Assembly (NCBI GenBank): GCA_016716605.1
Contig: JADJWA010000002.1
Coordinates: 310,001-374,000, forward strand
DNA: 64,000 nt
Reading direction: 5' to 3'
Source: Flavobacteriales bacterium
Lineage (GTDB): Bacteria > Bacteroidota > Bacteroidia > Flavobacteriales_F > PHOS-HE28
Shown piece after piece: positions 43,097 to 50,979 of this stretch. The notes below the pieces were generated by a model that made no database searches, was not told the origin of the DNA, and worked only from the letters and a program-made list of their open reading frames with translations. Position 1 is the stretch's first letter, and every line of letters begins with the position of its first letter. The position numbers and the translations under genes are program-made.

Positions 43097-43855
43097 CTAG
43101 AGCTCGGTAATGGCGGTCACGAGGTTGCTCATGGCCTGCACATTATTCGGACCTCCGCCCATGGCCACGTTATTCGTGAGCAGGTCGAGGCCCATGAGCA
43201 GCACGGCCACATCCAGCTTGCCGGTAACGGTCACCGCACCGCCGTTCACATCCTGATGGAAGTGGAAGTGATCCTCGGAGAGCAGCGCATCGGTGGCGCA
43301 GTGGTAGGTGAAGGTGAGATCAGCGGCATCATCGAAATCGCCGTCGCCATTGCCATCCACATGGCCTTCCATGTTCAGGAACTTGTACCCAGCGGCGGGA
43401 TTCCAGCTCCAGTGCATGCCGGGGATATTGAGCGGATAGGCGGCCGTGGTGGGATCCGCGTGGTTCACGGTGCTATCGAGGCCCAGATTGAAATGCACTT
43501 CATGGATGTGGCCCGCGTTCATGGTGCCCAGCTCGAAGGAGGCCGTGGGCGTGGCACCGTCGAAGAGCACGACCTTGTCGTGGAATTCCGCCACGGACGC
43601 GCCGCCGTCATCCTCCATGTGGAAATCGGAGGCATAGAACTTCAGCGTGGTGAACTGGATGGCGTGGCCCATGCCATCGGAGTAGACGGCGTTGATGTCG
43701 AAGGCGTTGGCACCATGCATGAAATTGAGACGCGTGCTCACCGTGGCAGCTCCTCCGCCGCCGTGATCGTGGTCATGCTCTTCCTCCGTCTCCTTCTTGC
43801 ACGCGGTGAGGCTCAAGGCAACGAGGGCCCAAAGCGAGATCCTGTAAATGCTCAT
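43097..43855 (-). CDS. MbnP-like lipoprotein with His-rich N-terminus
   Basis: A 252-residue lipoprotein (SLWALVALSLTACKKE, lipid Cys18) with an acidic/His segment EEEHDHDHGGGG just after the anchor, likely a flexible metal-binding tail. The MbnP-like domain has IQFTTLKFYASDF, VHFNLGLDSTVNHADP, HWSWNPAAGYKFLNMEG, NGDGDFDDA and YHCATDAL. It lies 3 bp after the outer-membrane protein gene, in one operon. Metal identity (copper) is from family knowledge, not shown by the sequence alone. Confidence 0.85.
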   Translation of the reverse strand: MSIYRISLWALVALSLTACKKETEEEHDHDHGGGGAATVSTRLNFMHGANAFDINAVYSDGMGHAIQFTTLKFYASDFHMEDDGGASVAEFHDKVVLFDGATPTASFELGTMNAGHIHEVHFNLGLDSTVNHADPTTAAYPLNIPGMHWSWNPAAGYKFLNMEGHVDGNGDGDFDDAADLTFTYHCATDALLSEDHFHFHQDVNGGAVTVTGKLDVAVLLMGLDLLTNNVAMGGGPNNVQAMSNLVTAITEL

Positions 43856-43858
43856 GGT

Positions 43859-44797
43859 TCAGTGTTGTTTGATGTTGTAGGTGAGGCCCAGGACGAAACG
43901 CTCGCGGTTGGGGATCATCTGCTCTCCCAGTTGACGCGCAACAGCGTACTGGAAGGCGCCTTGGAATCCCCAGGAGCGCCACCACATGCGGAGCCCTGCA
44001 TGGGTGAAAAGGGTTGAGCTGCCGGTGCCATCGATGGCCTCACCATCGTGGGCATCCTTTCCGGCAAGCTCGTGGTACGCGCCCAAGGAGGGCAGCACTT
44101 TCCAATCTGCGCCGCGCTCGTAGCGACGGAATAACTCGAGCGTGGTGCTGATGCCATGCCCCATCCGGTGCCCATCTGCGCCTTCGCCATTCCGCCGACC
44201 GATCACAGTGATCGCCACGCCATTCCGATTGCGCCGAACGCTGTATTCGGCACTGCCGAGCAGGTCCCAAGCGCCGGTGCTGGGCTGCTGGTCATGCTGC
44301 ACTTCAGCTTCGCGATACCGCATGGCGGTCTGGCCCACGGGCACCTTAGCGCCGATGCCCAGCATCACGCGGTGCGCGGTGCGCTCGTCGGTGGTGGTGC
44401 ACTTGGTATTGGCCACGAGATAGCGGGCAATGGCATAGGGGTCGGCCACGGCATAAACATCGGCCGACACCTTGCCGTTCACGGCGCTGTAGTTGTTCAC
44501 CGCAGGAACGGCTGCCAGGACAGCCAGCCGTTTCGTGAGCCAGAGGTCGGCACGCAGTTCCACCACCTGGTAAAGCTCACGATAGCGCATGTCGTCAGGG
44601 GTGCTGGCCGCATGATCACCGTGCTTCAGCGCCTTGCTCACGCCCGGCAAGGTGCCTTCCAGCCTCCGATACCGGTAAAGCAGGCCAACGGTCGAGGTTC
44701 GGTCGTGCGGCTGTATGCCAAGGAAGATCCCGCAAACATCGCACGCTGTGGTCAGGATGGGCAGGAGCGCCAACCCGACAACGACTAAGTGTCGCAT
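43859..44797 (-). CDS. CxxC-bearing outer-membrane protein of copper cluster
   Basis: A 312-residue exported protein. After a signal peptide the mature N-terminus carries Cys19-Asp-Val-Cys22 (TACDVCGIFLG), either a metal-binding CxxC or a lipidated Cys. The rest is beta-rich with repeated amphipathic strands (TVGLLYRYRRLEG, GIGAKVPVGQTAMRY, GAWDLLGSAEYSVRR, ISTTLELFRRYERG, FVLGLTYNIKQH), consistent with an outer-membrane beta-barrel, ending in a strand. I cannot name the family. It is the second gene in the putative metal operon; the following MbnP gene is only 3 bp away. Confidence 0.8.
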   Translation of the reverse strand: MRHLVVVGLALLPILTTACDVCGIFLGIQPHDRTSTVGLLYRYRRLEGTLPGVSKALKHGDHAASTPDDMRYRELYQVVELRADLWLTKRLAVLAAVPAVNNYSAVNGKVSADVYAVADPYAIARYLVANTKCTTTDERTAHRVMLGIGAKVPVGQTAMRYREAEVQHDQQPSTGAWDLLGSAEYSVRRNRNGVAITVIGRRNGEGADGHRMGHGISTTLELFRRYERGADWKVLPSLGAYHELAGKDAHDGEAIDGTGSSTLFTHAGLRMWWRSWGFQGAFQYAVARQLGEQMIPNRERFVLGLTYNIKQH

Positions 44798-44859
44798 GGA
44801 AAAGGGTTAGAAGGTTCGACGGACGGCGCCGCTCATAAAGGGCGCCCTTGCGTTCGCAC

Positions 44860-45234
44860 CTACCCCCAGGGCACGGGATCGCTCTGTGCCCGGAATCCGT
44901 TCAGAAGGCCGACCGCTACACACGCGAAACGGCGCGGCTCGCTCATGTTCGTAATCACGACAGGCGCACCGAAATCATCCACGGCCGGCTCGGTCCGGAA
45001 ATCGATCCGCTCGGCCGGAAAGCCTTGCGTTGCCTCGCGCTCCAGCGCCTTCAGCTGCTTGCTCAAGTGGCATTGTCCGTGGCAGGTCCGCATTTCAGCA
45101 GCGACTTCGCGCTGCATGCAGAGCTCACGCTCGATATAACCCTGGCGCAATTGGAAGTGCAGCACGAAGAGCGAAGGTGCCACGATGCCGGCCAGGATGG
45201 CCATTAGCAGCACGACGGCTCCTTTCCTGAGCAT
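44860..45234 (-). CDS. Small membrane protein with Cys/His metal-site motif
   Basis: A 124-residue protein: one N-terminal hydrophobic helix (GAVVLLMAILAGIVAPSLFVLHF) and a periplasmic part with Cys39, Cys51, His52, Cys55 and His56 in MRTCHGQCHLSKQL, a likely soft-metal site. Similar CxGxCxLxK proteins occur near copper genes in Bacteroidota, from memory. It is the first gene of the leftward cluster, 62 bp before the CxxC protein, with a promoter octamer 4 nt before its ATG. It could hold or hand over copper. Confidence 0.78.
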   Translation of the reverse strand: MLRKGAVVLLMAILAGIVAPSLFVLHFQLRQGYIERELCMQREVAAEMRTCHGQCHLSKQLKALEREATQGFPAERIDFRTEPAVDDFGAPVVITNMSEPRRFACVAVGLLNGFRAQSDPVPWG

Positions 45235-45238
45235 GCTG

Positions 45239-45246
45239 CAATACTA
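45239..45246 (-). promoter_or_regulatory. -7 box for copper cluster, very short leader
   Basis: Reads TAGTATTG on the minus strand, one mismatch to TAnnTTTG, 4 nt before the ATG at 45234. Confidence 0.45.
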
Positions 45247-45295
45247 CGGTGTCAAGAGCCGGACGAGGTGATGACCATCAGGTCTTGTCAACAAC

Positions 45296-45303
45296 CATCT
45301 TTG
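45296..45303 (+). promoter_or_regulatory. -7 box for CPA1 antiporter gene
   Basis: Reads CATCTTTG, one mismatch to TAnnTTTG and identical to the SGNH gene octamer, 11 nt before the ATG at 45315. Confidence 0.45.
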
Positions 45304-45314
45304 GCGAGCTACGC

Positions 45315-46904
45315 ATGCTCCATCACGACCTGCTGCTCGTCATCGGGCTGCTCTTCGCGGCATCGCTGCTCACCTTGCTGGGACCCAAGCTGCGGATCGC
45401 GCAGCCGATCCTCCTGGTGCTCGGGGGATTGGCGATTGCCCTGATTCCGGGCGTGCCGCACGTGAAGCTCGAGCCCGAACTGGTCTTCCTGGTCTTCCTG
45501 CCCCCACTGCTTTATGAAGCGGCGTGGTTCACCTCGTGGCGGGCCTTCTGGAAATGGAAGCGCAGCATCCTGATGCTGGCCTTCGGGCTGGTGTTCTTCA
45601 CTTCACTGGTGGTGGCCTTCTTCACCAGCTGGCTCATCCCGGGATTCACCCTGGCGATGGGCTTCCTGTTGGGCGGCATCATCAGCCCGCCAGATGCCGT
45701 GGCTGCCACGTCGGTGCTGAAGGGCATGCCCATTCCCAAGCGGGCCACGGCGATCCTTGAAGGCGAGAGCCTGGTGAACGATGCCAGCAGCCTCATCGTG
45801 TTCCGCTTCGCACTGGCAGCTGTTGTTTCCGGGCAATTCGTGGCGGCTGAAGCGTTGGAGCAATTCACGGTCCTGGTGCTCGGGGGCATCGTGGTCGGAC
45901 TGGTCATCGCACACACGGTGTACTTCCTGCACCGGGCACTGCCCACTACGCCGAGCATCGATACTGCCATGACGCTGATGTCGCCTTACATCATGTACAT
46001 CGCGGCGGAGGAGCTTGAATGCTCCGGCGTGATGAGCGTGGTCACCGGCGGGCTCTTCCTCTCATTCCGCTCGCACGCATTCCTGGACTACCGCGCCCGC
46101 GTGCAGGCCACGCAGGTCTGGCACACGGTGAGCTTCGTGCTGAATGCCTTGGTCTTCATCCTCATCGGGCTGGATCTGCCGGTGATCGTGGAAGGGCTCA
46201 GCGCTCAAGCCTTGGGTGAAGCGATCGGCTACGGCCTGCTTGTGAGCCTGTTGGTGATCGCCGTGCGCTTTCTCTGGATGTATCCTGCTGCCCATATTCC
46301 GCGCTGGCTGTTCGCAAGCATCCGCAGGAATGAGCAATCACCCGGCTGGCGCGGGCCTACGCTTCTCAGTTGGGCTGGCATGCGCGGGGTGGTGTCGCTG
46401 GCGGCCGCATTATCCATTCCCGTGGCCCTGCCCAATGGCGAACCCTTCCCGCATCGCGAGACGATCCTGGTGATCACCTTCACCGTGATCCTTGTAACGC
46501 TCGTGGGCCAGGGCCTCACGTTGCCCTGGATGGTGCGCCGGCTGAACATGGGTGAGTTGGACGCCGACACGCCGCATGCGGAACAGGAACTTGCGCTGCG
46601 GGTCAGAATGGTGCGCGCTGTGGTGGAGCATGTGGCCTCGCTGCCTGATCGTGATCAGCGCCTGGAACGCGTGCACCAGCACTTCCTGAGCCTCGAGCAG
46701 AATTACCTCAAGGCGCTGGAGGAGCTGCGCGATGCCGAAACAGCGGCACTGCCCGAGGATGGCAACCGCGAACTGCAGCGCGCCCTGATCGCCGTGCAGC
46801 GCCGCTCACTGGCCGATGCGCGCCGGGAACGGGCCTTCGATGCGGAAGTCATGCGCAAGATGGAAGGCCAGCTGGACCTGGAGGAAATGCGGATGAACAA
46901 CTGA
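45315..46904 (+). CDS. CPA1-family Na+/H+ antiporter
   Basis: A 529-residue inner-membrane protein with about twelve hydrophobic helices and a hydrophilic C-terminal tail. Diagnostic blocks are LVFLVFLPPLLYEAAW, GGIISPPDAVAATSVLKG, ILEGESLVNDASSLIVFR (helix with the ND ion-binding pair) and LLSWAGMRGVVSLAAALS. It exchanges Na+ (or K+) for protons. The start at 45315 (MLHHDLLLV) avoids a hydrophilic extension. It is followed 3 bp later by the bestrophin gene. Confidence 0.92.
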   Translation: MLHHDLLLVIGLLFAASLLTLLGPKLRIAQPILLVLGGLAIALIPGVPHVKLEPELVFLVFLPPLLYEAAWFTSWRAFWKWKRSILMLAFGLVFFTSLVVAFFTSWLIPGFTLAMGFLLGGIISPPDAVAATSVLKGMPIPKRATAILEGESLVNDASSLIVFRFALAAVVSGQFVAAEALEQFTVLVLGGIVVGLVIAHTVYFLHRALPTTPSIDTAMTLMSPYIMYIAAEELECSGVMSVVTGGLFLSFRSHAFLDYRARVQATQVWHTVSFVLNALVFILIGLDLPVIVEGLSAQALGEAIGYGLLVSLLVIAVRFLWMYPAAHIPRWLFASIRRNEQSPGWRGPTLLSWAGMRGVVSLAAALSIPVALPNGEPFPHRETILVITFTVILVTLVGQGLTLPWMVRRLNMGELDADTPHAEQELALRVRMVRAVVEHVASLPDRDQRLERVHQHFLSLEQNYLKALEELRDAETAALPEDGNRELQRALIAVQRRSLADARRERAFDAEVMRKMEGQLDLEEMRMNN

Positions 46905-46907
46905 ACC

Positions 46908-47930
46908 ATGCACGCAGGACGTCGATACTCCTTCTCACAAGTGGTCCATTGGACCCGGCGCGATATCTATTTCTTCCTTGTGCTCGGGGCCTTGCCCACC
47001 GCGCTCTACCACTTCCTCGGGTGGACCTGGCTCACGATCCCCTGGGTGCCCATCGCCATCGTGGGAACCGCCGTGGCCTTCATAGTCGGATTCAAGAACA
47101 ACGCCACCTACGCGCGCCTGTGGGAGGCCCGCCAGATCTACGGCGCCATCGTGAACAGCAGCCGATCGTGGGCGATCATGGCCATCGACTTCGTGAGCCC
47201 GATGCAGGCAAAGACGTCCCTAACCGACACAGAGCTCAAAGGCATCCGCACGCGGCTCATCCATCGGCATCTGGCTTGGCTGCATGCTTTGCGCTACCAG
47301 CTCCGCGTGCCCCGGACCTGGGAGCACACGATCAAGGTGTACAACCGGGAGTACCGGAAGAACTACACGGTGGAAGAACAGGACGGCCCACCCCTGTCGG
47401 ATGCGATCGCTGGGCTGGTCAGTGATGAAGAACGGTCCGCAGTGCTCGCGAAGAGCAATGCCGCCGCGCAGCTCATCGCCGCGCAATCGGCAGACCTCCG
47501 TGCGCTGCACGATCAAGGGCTAATCAGCACCCTGCACCATGTAGAGATGGAGAACCTGCTGGTCGCCCTGTACGATCACCAGGGCAAGTGCGAGCGCATC
47601 AAGAACTTTCCCTATCCGAGGCAGTACGCCACCATCAACCTCATGTTCGTGCGCCTGTTCAACTGGATGGTGCCCTTCGGCATGCTGGGTGAATTCGCCA
47701 AGCTGGGCCCCGGCTTCATTTGGCTCACGGTTCCCTTCACCGTGGTGGTGGGCTGGGTGTTCATGATGATGGAGCGCATCGGCGAGGCCACGGAGAATCC
47801 TTTCGAGGGCAGCGCGAACGATGTGCCCATCACGGCCATCACGCGCACGATAGAGATCGACCTGCGCGAGATGCTCGGCGAGGCGCACAGCCTAGAGCCG
47901 CTGCAGCCGGTGAATGAAATCCTGTTGTGA
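46908..47930 (+). CDS. Bestrophin-family anion channel
   Basis: A 340-residue membrane protein of the bestrophin/RFP-TM family. The N-terminal part has hydrophobic helices (FFLVLGALPTALYHFLG, IAIVGTAVAFIVGFKNNATYARLWEARQ), the latter block being the family signature with ARLWE; the centre LFNWMVPFGMLGEF and VVVGWVFMMMERIGEATENPFEG is the characteristic second transmembrane and Asp/Glu region. Bacterial members conduct anions or cations. It lies 3 bp after the CPA1 antiporter gene, suggesting a joint role in ion balance. Confidence 0.88.
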   Translation: MHAGRRYSFSQVVHWTRRDIYFFLVLGALPTALYHFLGWTWLTIPWVPIAIVGTAVAFIVGFKNNATYARLWEARQIYGAIVNSSRSWAIMAIDFVSPMQAKTSLTDTELKGIRTRLIHRHLAWLHALRYQLRVPRTWEHTIKVYNREYRKNYTVEEQDGPPLSDAIAGLVSDEERSAVLAKSNAAAQLIAAQSADLRALHDQGLISTLHHVEMENLLVALYDHQGKCERIKNFPYPRQYATINLMFVRLFNWMVPFGMLGEFAKLGPGFIWLTVPFTVVVGWVFMMMERIGEATENPFEGSANDVPITAITRTIEIDLREMLGEAHSLEPLQPVNEILL

Positions 47931-48022
47931 GGTCGGTGAAGAGGGTGAAAGAGGGGGGCGAAGCCATGACCATGGACTGACCCTGCCGCGCTATTCCAGG
48001 ACGATGGCCGATTGCCAAGAAG

Positions 48023-48048
48023 AAAGGGCCGCCCCTCGGCAGCCCTTT
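48023..48048 (-). terminator. Terminator of the rpsF-rpsR-rplI operon
   Basis: AAAGGGC/GCCCTTT 7-bp stem with a 12-base loop, 20 bp after the rplI stop on the minus strand and followed by CTTCTT. It lies between convergent rplI and bestrophin genes. Confidence 0.6.
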
Positions 48049-48068
48049 GCTCATTCAGTTGATCGTGG

Positions 48069-48515
48069 TCACTCCTCCACCACCTCGAAGGGGATGGTGC
48101 GCACCACATCGCGGTGGAAGGCCACCTCAGCCTCGTACTTGCCGATGCTCTTGATGGCCTCGCCCTTGAGCTTGATGCTCTTGCGGTCCACCTCGAAGCC
48201 CATGGCCTTCAGCGCATCGGCGATCATGATGGTGTTCACGCTGCCGAAGATGCGGCCCTTCTCGCCCACCTTGGCGCCGATCTTCAGGCTCTTGCCTTCC
48301 ACGCTGCTGGCGAGGGCCTCGGCATCGGCCTTGATCTTGGCGAGCTTGTGCGCGCGCTGCTTCAGCGTCTCGGCCACCTGCTTCTTCATGCTCGGCGTGG
48401 CCACATCGGCCAATCCGCGCGGAAGCAGGTAATTACGGGCATAGCCCTCGCGCACCTTCACCACGTCATTGGCGTAGCCCAGGTGCTCCACGTCTTGCTT
48501 CAGGATGACTTCCAT
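48069..48515 (-). CDS. rplI: 50S ribosomal protein L9
   Basis: Binds 23S rRNA at the base of the L1 stalk. At 148 residues it is of normal length, with the signature beginning MEVILKQDVEHLGYANDVVKVREGYARNYLLPRGLA and a C-terminal domain rich in Lys/Ala. Third in the S6-S18-L9 operon, 19 bp after rpsR; a terminator hairpin follows. Confidence 0.97.
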   Translation of the reverse strand: MEVILKQDVEHLGYANDVVKVREGYARNYLLPRGLADVATPSMKKQVAETLKQRAHKLAKIKADAEALASSVEGKSLKIGAKVGEKGRIFGSVNTIMIADALKAMGFEVDRKSIKLKGEAIKSIGKYEAEVAFHRDVVRTIPFEVVEE

Positions 48516-48534
48516 TGGTCTGGCGTGTTGAGGG

Positions 48535-48810
48535 TTACTTCATCATATCAGCCACGTACGGCATCAATGCCAAGTGACGGCAGCGCTTGATGGCTTGGCC
48601 CACCTTGCGCTGGTACTTGAGGCTGGTGCCCGTGAGGCGGCGAGGCAGGATCTTGCCCTGCTCATTCACGAAGCGCAGAAGGAACTGCTCGTCCTTGTAG
48701 TCGATGTAGGTGATCCCCATCTTCTTGAAGCGGCAGTACTTAGCCTTCTTCGTCTCGATGGCGATCGGGGTGAGGTAGCGGATCTCTCCGCCGGTGTTCT
48801 CAGCAGCCAT
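48535..48810 (-). CDS. rpsR: 30S ribosomal protein S18
   Basis: Partner of S6 on the small-subunit platform. The 91 residues include YCRFKKMGITYIDYKDEQFLLRFVNEQGKILPRR and TGTSLKYQRKVGQAIKRCRHLALMPYV, matching the family. Second gene of the operon, 4 bp after rpsF. Confidence 0.97.
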   Translation of the reverse strand: MAAENTGGEIRYLTPIAIETKKAKYCRFKKMGITYIDYKDEQFLLRFVNEQGKILPRRLTGTSLKYQRKVGQAIKRCRHLALMPYVADMMK

Positions 48811-48814
48811 GGTC

Positions 48815-49171
48815 CTATGCGTTGGCGATTTCGGCGGATTGCTTCCGTTTATTGCGCATGCGCTCGGCGAAGGCCTGATGGTGCTTGTCCATCTTGGTCG
48901 TCAGGAAGCGGATCACGCGCTCATCTCGGCGGTATTCGGTCTCGAGCTTGGCCACGAATTGCGCGTCGGCCTCGAACTCGATCAGGTGGTAGAAGCCCGT
49001 GGACTTCTTCTGGATGGGATACGCGAGCTTGCGCATCCCCCAGTTCTCTTCGTGGTGGACCTTACCACGGCCTGTTTTGATCAGGTCTTTGAACTTCTTT
49101 ACCGTCTCCTTTGCCTGGTCCTCAGACAAAACGGGAGTGAGAATGAAGACGGTCTCGTACCGGGTGGTCAT
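48815..49171 (-). CDS. rpsF: 30S ribosomal protein S6
   Basis: A 118-residue ribosomal protein with the family's RYETVFILTPVLSEDQAKE start, WGMRKLAYPIQKKSTGFYHLIEF and RDERVIRFLTTKMDK. First gene of the operon with S18 and L9, as in most bacteria but without priB/ssb between. The promoter shares a 16-base block with the tRNA-Val promoter. Confidence 0.97.
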   Translation of the reverse strand: MTTRYETVFILTPVLSEDQAKETVKKFKDLIKTGRGKVHHEENWGMRKLAYPIQKKSTGFYHLIEFEADAQFVAKLETEYRRDERVIRFLTTKMDKHHQAFAERMRNKRKQSAEIANA

Positions 49172-49198
49172 GTTGACTGTTCGGTTGAAAATGGGCCG

Positions 49199-49206
49199 CG
49201 AATGTA
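49199..49206 (-). promoter_or_regulatory. -7 box for the ribosomal protein operon
   Basis: Reads TACATTCG on the minus strand, one mismatch to TAnnTTTG, 27 nt before the rpsF ATG. The surrounding 49193-49208 is identical to the tRNA-Val promoter block, with GC-rich sequence at the likely start site. Confidence 0.55.
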
Positions 49207-49328
49207 GGTGCTCTCCCCTTTGGTTGCACCCGGCATGGGAATTCGGCCGTGACTGAATTGGCTGCCACCATGCACCCTGGGCGCGCCATGGCCCTAACGC
49301 GCAGCTCTAACGGCCTGGTTATCAACAC

Positions 49329-50645
49329 TCAATGCCACATCAGCCAGAACGTCAGGATTGCACCGACGTAGCCGATTGCCGCCGGCAAGGCCATGCGCTT
49401 CAGGTACCAGATGAAATCGATGTGCAAGATGCCCATGGCTGCCACACCAGCGGCCGAGCCGATGATGAGCATGCTGCCTCCCGTACCGGCGCACAATGCG
49501 AGCAATTCCCAGAAAAGGTGATCCGGCGGGAATTGCGTCATCGGATACATGCCCTGTGCGGCAGCCACCAAGGGCACGTTATCCACCACGGCTGAGAGCC
49601 CGCCGATGGCGCCATTGATCAGGAAGATATTACCCAGGTTCCTGTCAAGCGTCTCCGCCAGCAGCGTCAGGTGCCCGGCTACCTGAAGGCCTGCCACCGC
49701 GACCAAGATGCCAAGGAAGAACAGCACGCTTGGGAGGTCGATCCGGCGCAGCACAGAGGTCACCATCAAGTGGCCGCGCTCATCGATCCCGTGGCGCATG
49801 TGGATCATCTCCGTGTACACCCACAGGATGCCCAAACCGAGCATGATGCCCATGAAGGGCGGCAGATGCGTGACCGCCTTGAATACCGGGACGAAGAGCA
49901 ATGCCCCGACCCCGATGACGAAGACCATGATGCGCTCGTTCGAGGTTACGCCGCTGCCGTGGTGTCCGTGATGCCCATGGTCGATCACCGAATCCGGGCG
50001 CTCCACATGGCCCTTCAGCGTGCGGCCGATCCATAGCAAGGGCAGCACCAGGCACACCAAGCTGGGCACGATCAGCTTCACGATGATGTTCACGGTTGTC
50101 ACCTGGCCCTTCACCCAGAGCATGATGGTGGTCACATCGCCGATGGGGCTCCATGCCCCGCCCGCGTTGGCCGCTATGATCACCATGCCAGCGAAGATCC
50201 AAAGCGTCTCCTTGTCCTTGATCAGCTTCCGGAGCAGGGCGCACATCACGATGGTGGTGGTGAGGTTGTCGAGCGCAGCGCTCAGGAAGAAGGTGATGAT
50301 GCTGATGATCCAGAGCAACTGCGTCTTCTTCGTCGCGCTGATCCTGTCAGTGATCACGCGGAAGCCCTCATGCACATCCACGAGCTCCACGATGGTCATG
50401 GCGCCCATGAGGAAGAAGAGGATGCTGCCGATGTCGCCCAAGTGGTGCAGCAGGTGAGCCACGAGGCCATCCAGGTCGGCATGGGTCGGATCGCCGTGGA
50501 AGATGGCCTCGCGGCCTAGCATGAGGATGGCCCACACGACCGCGCCGGTGAGGATGGCGCTGGCCGCTTTGTTGATCCTGATCGGATGCTCAAGGGCGAT
50601 AGCGAGGTAGCCAATCACGAACACAACGGCCATAAGGAAGAACAT
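49329..50645 (-). CDS. nhaD: NhaD-type Na+/H+ antiporter
   Basis: A 438-residue inner-membrane antiporter of the ion transporter superfamily, typical of marine and high-salt or alkaline-adapted bacteria. About twelve hydrophobic helices are seen, with HLGDIGSILFFLMGAMTIVE and ISIITFFLSAALDNLTTTIVM, IAANAGGAWSPIGDVTTIMLW and GGLSAVVDNVPLVAAAQGM as the duplicated Asn/Asp-containing blocks. It is a second, unrelated Na+/H+ antiporter within 5 kb of the CPA1 gene. Confidence 0.93.
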   Translation of the reverse strand: MFFLMAVVFVIGYLAIALEHPIRINKAASAILTGAVVWAILMLGREAIFHGDPTHADLDGLVAHLLHHLGDIGSILFFLMGAMTIVELVDVHEGFRVITDRISATKKTQLLWIISIITFFLSAALDNLTTTIVMCALLRKLIKDKETLWIFAGMVIIAANAGGAWSPIGDVTTIMLWVKGQVTTVNIIVKLIVPSLVCLVLPLLWIGRTLKGHVERPDSVIDHGHHGHHGSGVTSNERIMVFVIGVGALLFVPVFKAVTHLPPFMGIMLGLGILWVYTEMIHMRHGIDERGHLMVTSVLRRIDLPSVLFFLGILVAVAGLQVAGHLTLLAETLDRNLGNIFLINGAIGGLSAVVDNVPLVAAAQGMYPMTQFPPDHLFWELLALCAGTGGSMLIIGSAAGVAAMGILHIDFIWYLKRMALPAAIGYVGAILTFWLMWH

Positions 50646-50667
50646 GCGCGGTCGGGTTTTGCGGCGG

Positions 50668-50675
50668 CAAGGTTA
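50668..50675 (-). promoter_or_regulatory. -7 box for nhaD
   Basis: Reads TAACCTTG on the minus strand, one mismatch to TAnnTTTG, 22 nt before the ATG at 50645. Confidence 0.4.
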
Positions 50676-50772
50676 ATGCGCGCCATTGCATGCGGCATCG
50701 GCCAAGGCGCTGCCTTGCCAACCGGCTCGAGTTAACCGCATGAGCTTCATTCCGGGCAGCACGAAGAAGAAA

Positions 50773-50790
50773 GAGCGCCTCACGGCGCTC
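50773..50790 (-). terminator. Terminator of tRNA-His
   Basis: A perfect 7-bp stem GAGCGCC/GGCGCTC with a 4-base loop, 12 nt after the tRNA 3' end, followed on the minus strand by the U-rich TTTCTTCTTC. Confidence 0.7.
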
Positions 50791-50802
50791 CTTCATCCTT
50801 CG

Positions 50803-50877
50803 GGTGGTAGACCGGGCTTGAACCGGCGACCTCCGGAACCACAATCCGGCGCTCTAACCAACTGAGCTACAACCACC
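50803..50877 (-). tRNA. tRNA-His (anticodon GTG)
   Basis: A 75-nt cloverleaf including the extra 5' G (G-1) typical of tRNA-His, which faces a C discriminator. D arm GCTC/GAGC, anticodon stem CCGGA/TCCGG with loop TTGTGGT, T arm GCCGG-TTCAAGC-CCGGT. In the acceptor stem (GTGGTTG against CTACCAC) one pair is T:T. The CCA end is not encoded. Confidence 0.93.
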
Positions 50878-50922
50878 ATGACACAGTGCTTTCCACTGCC
50901 GCCGCAGATTTCAGACGGGCAG

Positions 50923-50930
50923 CAAATATA
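50923..50930 (-). promoter_or_regulatory. tRNA-His promoter -7 box
   Basis: Reads TATATTTG on the minus strand, a full match to TAnnTTTG, 45 nt upstream of the tRNA 5' end. Confidence 0.6.
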
Positions 50931-50962
50931 ACCGGCGCCATCGCTCGCGTTGTCGTCGCCGC

Positions 50963-50970
50963 GTACTTTG
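50963..50970 (+). promoter_or_regulatory. -7 box for GT4 operon
   Basis: Reads GTACTTTG (TA followed by one base, then TTTG), 9 nt before the ATG at 50980. Confidence 0.4.
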
Positions 50971-50979
50971 CCGCAAGCC

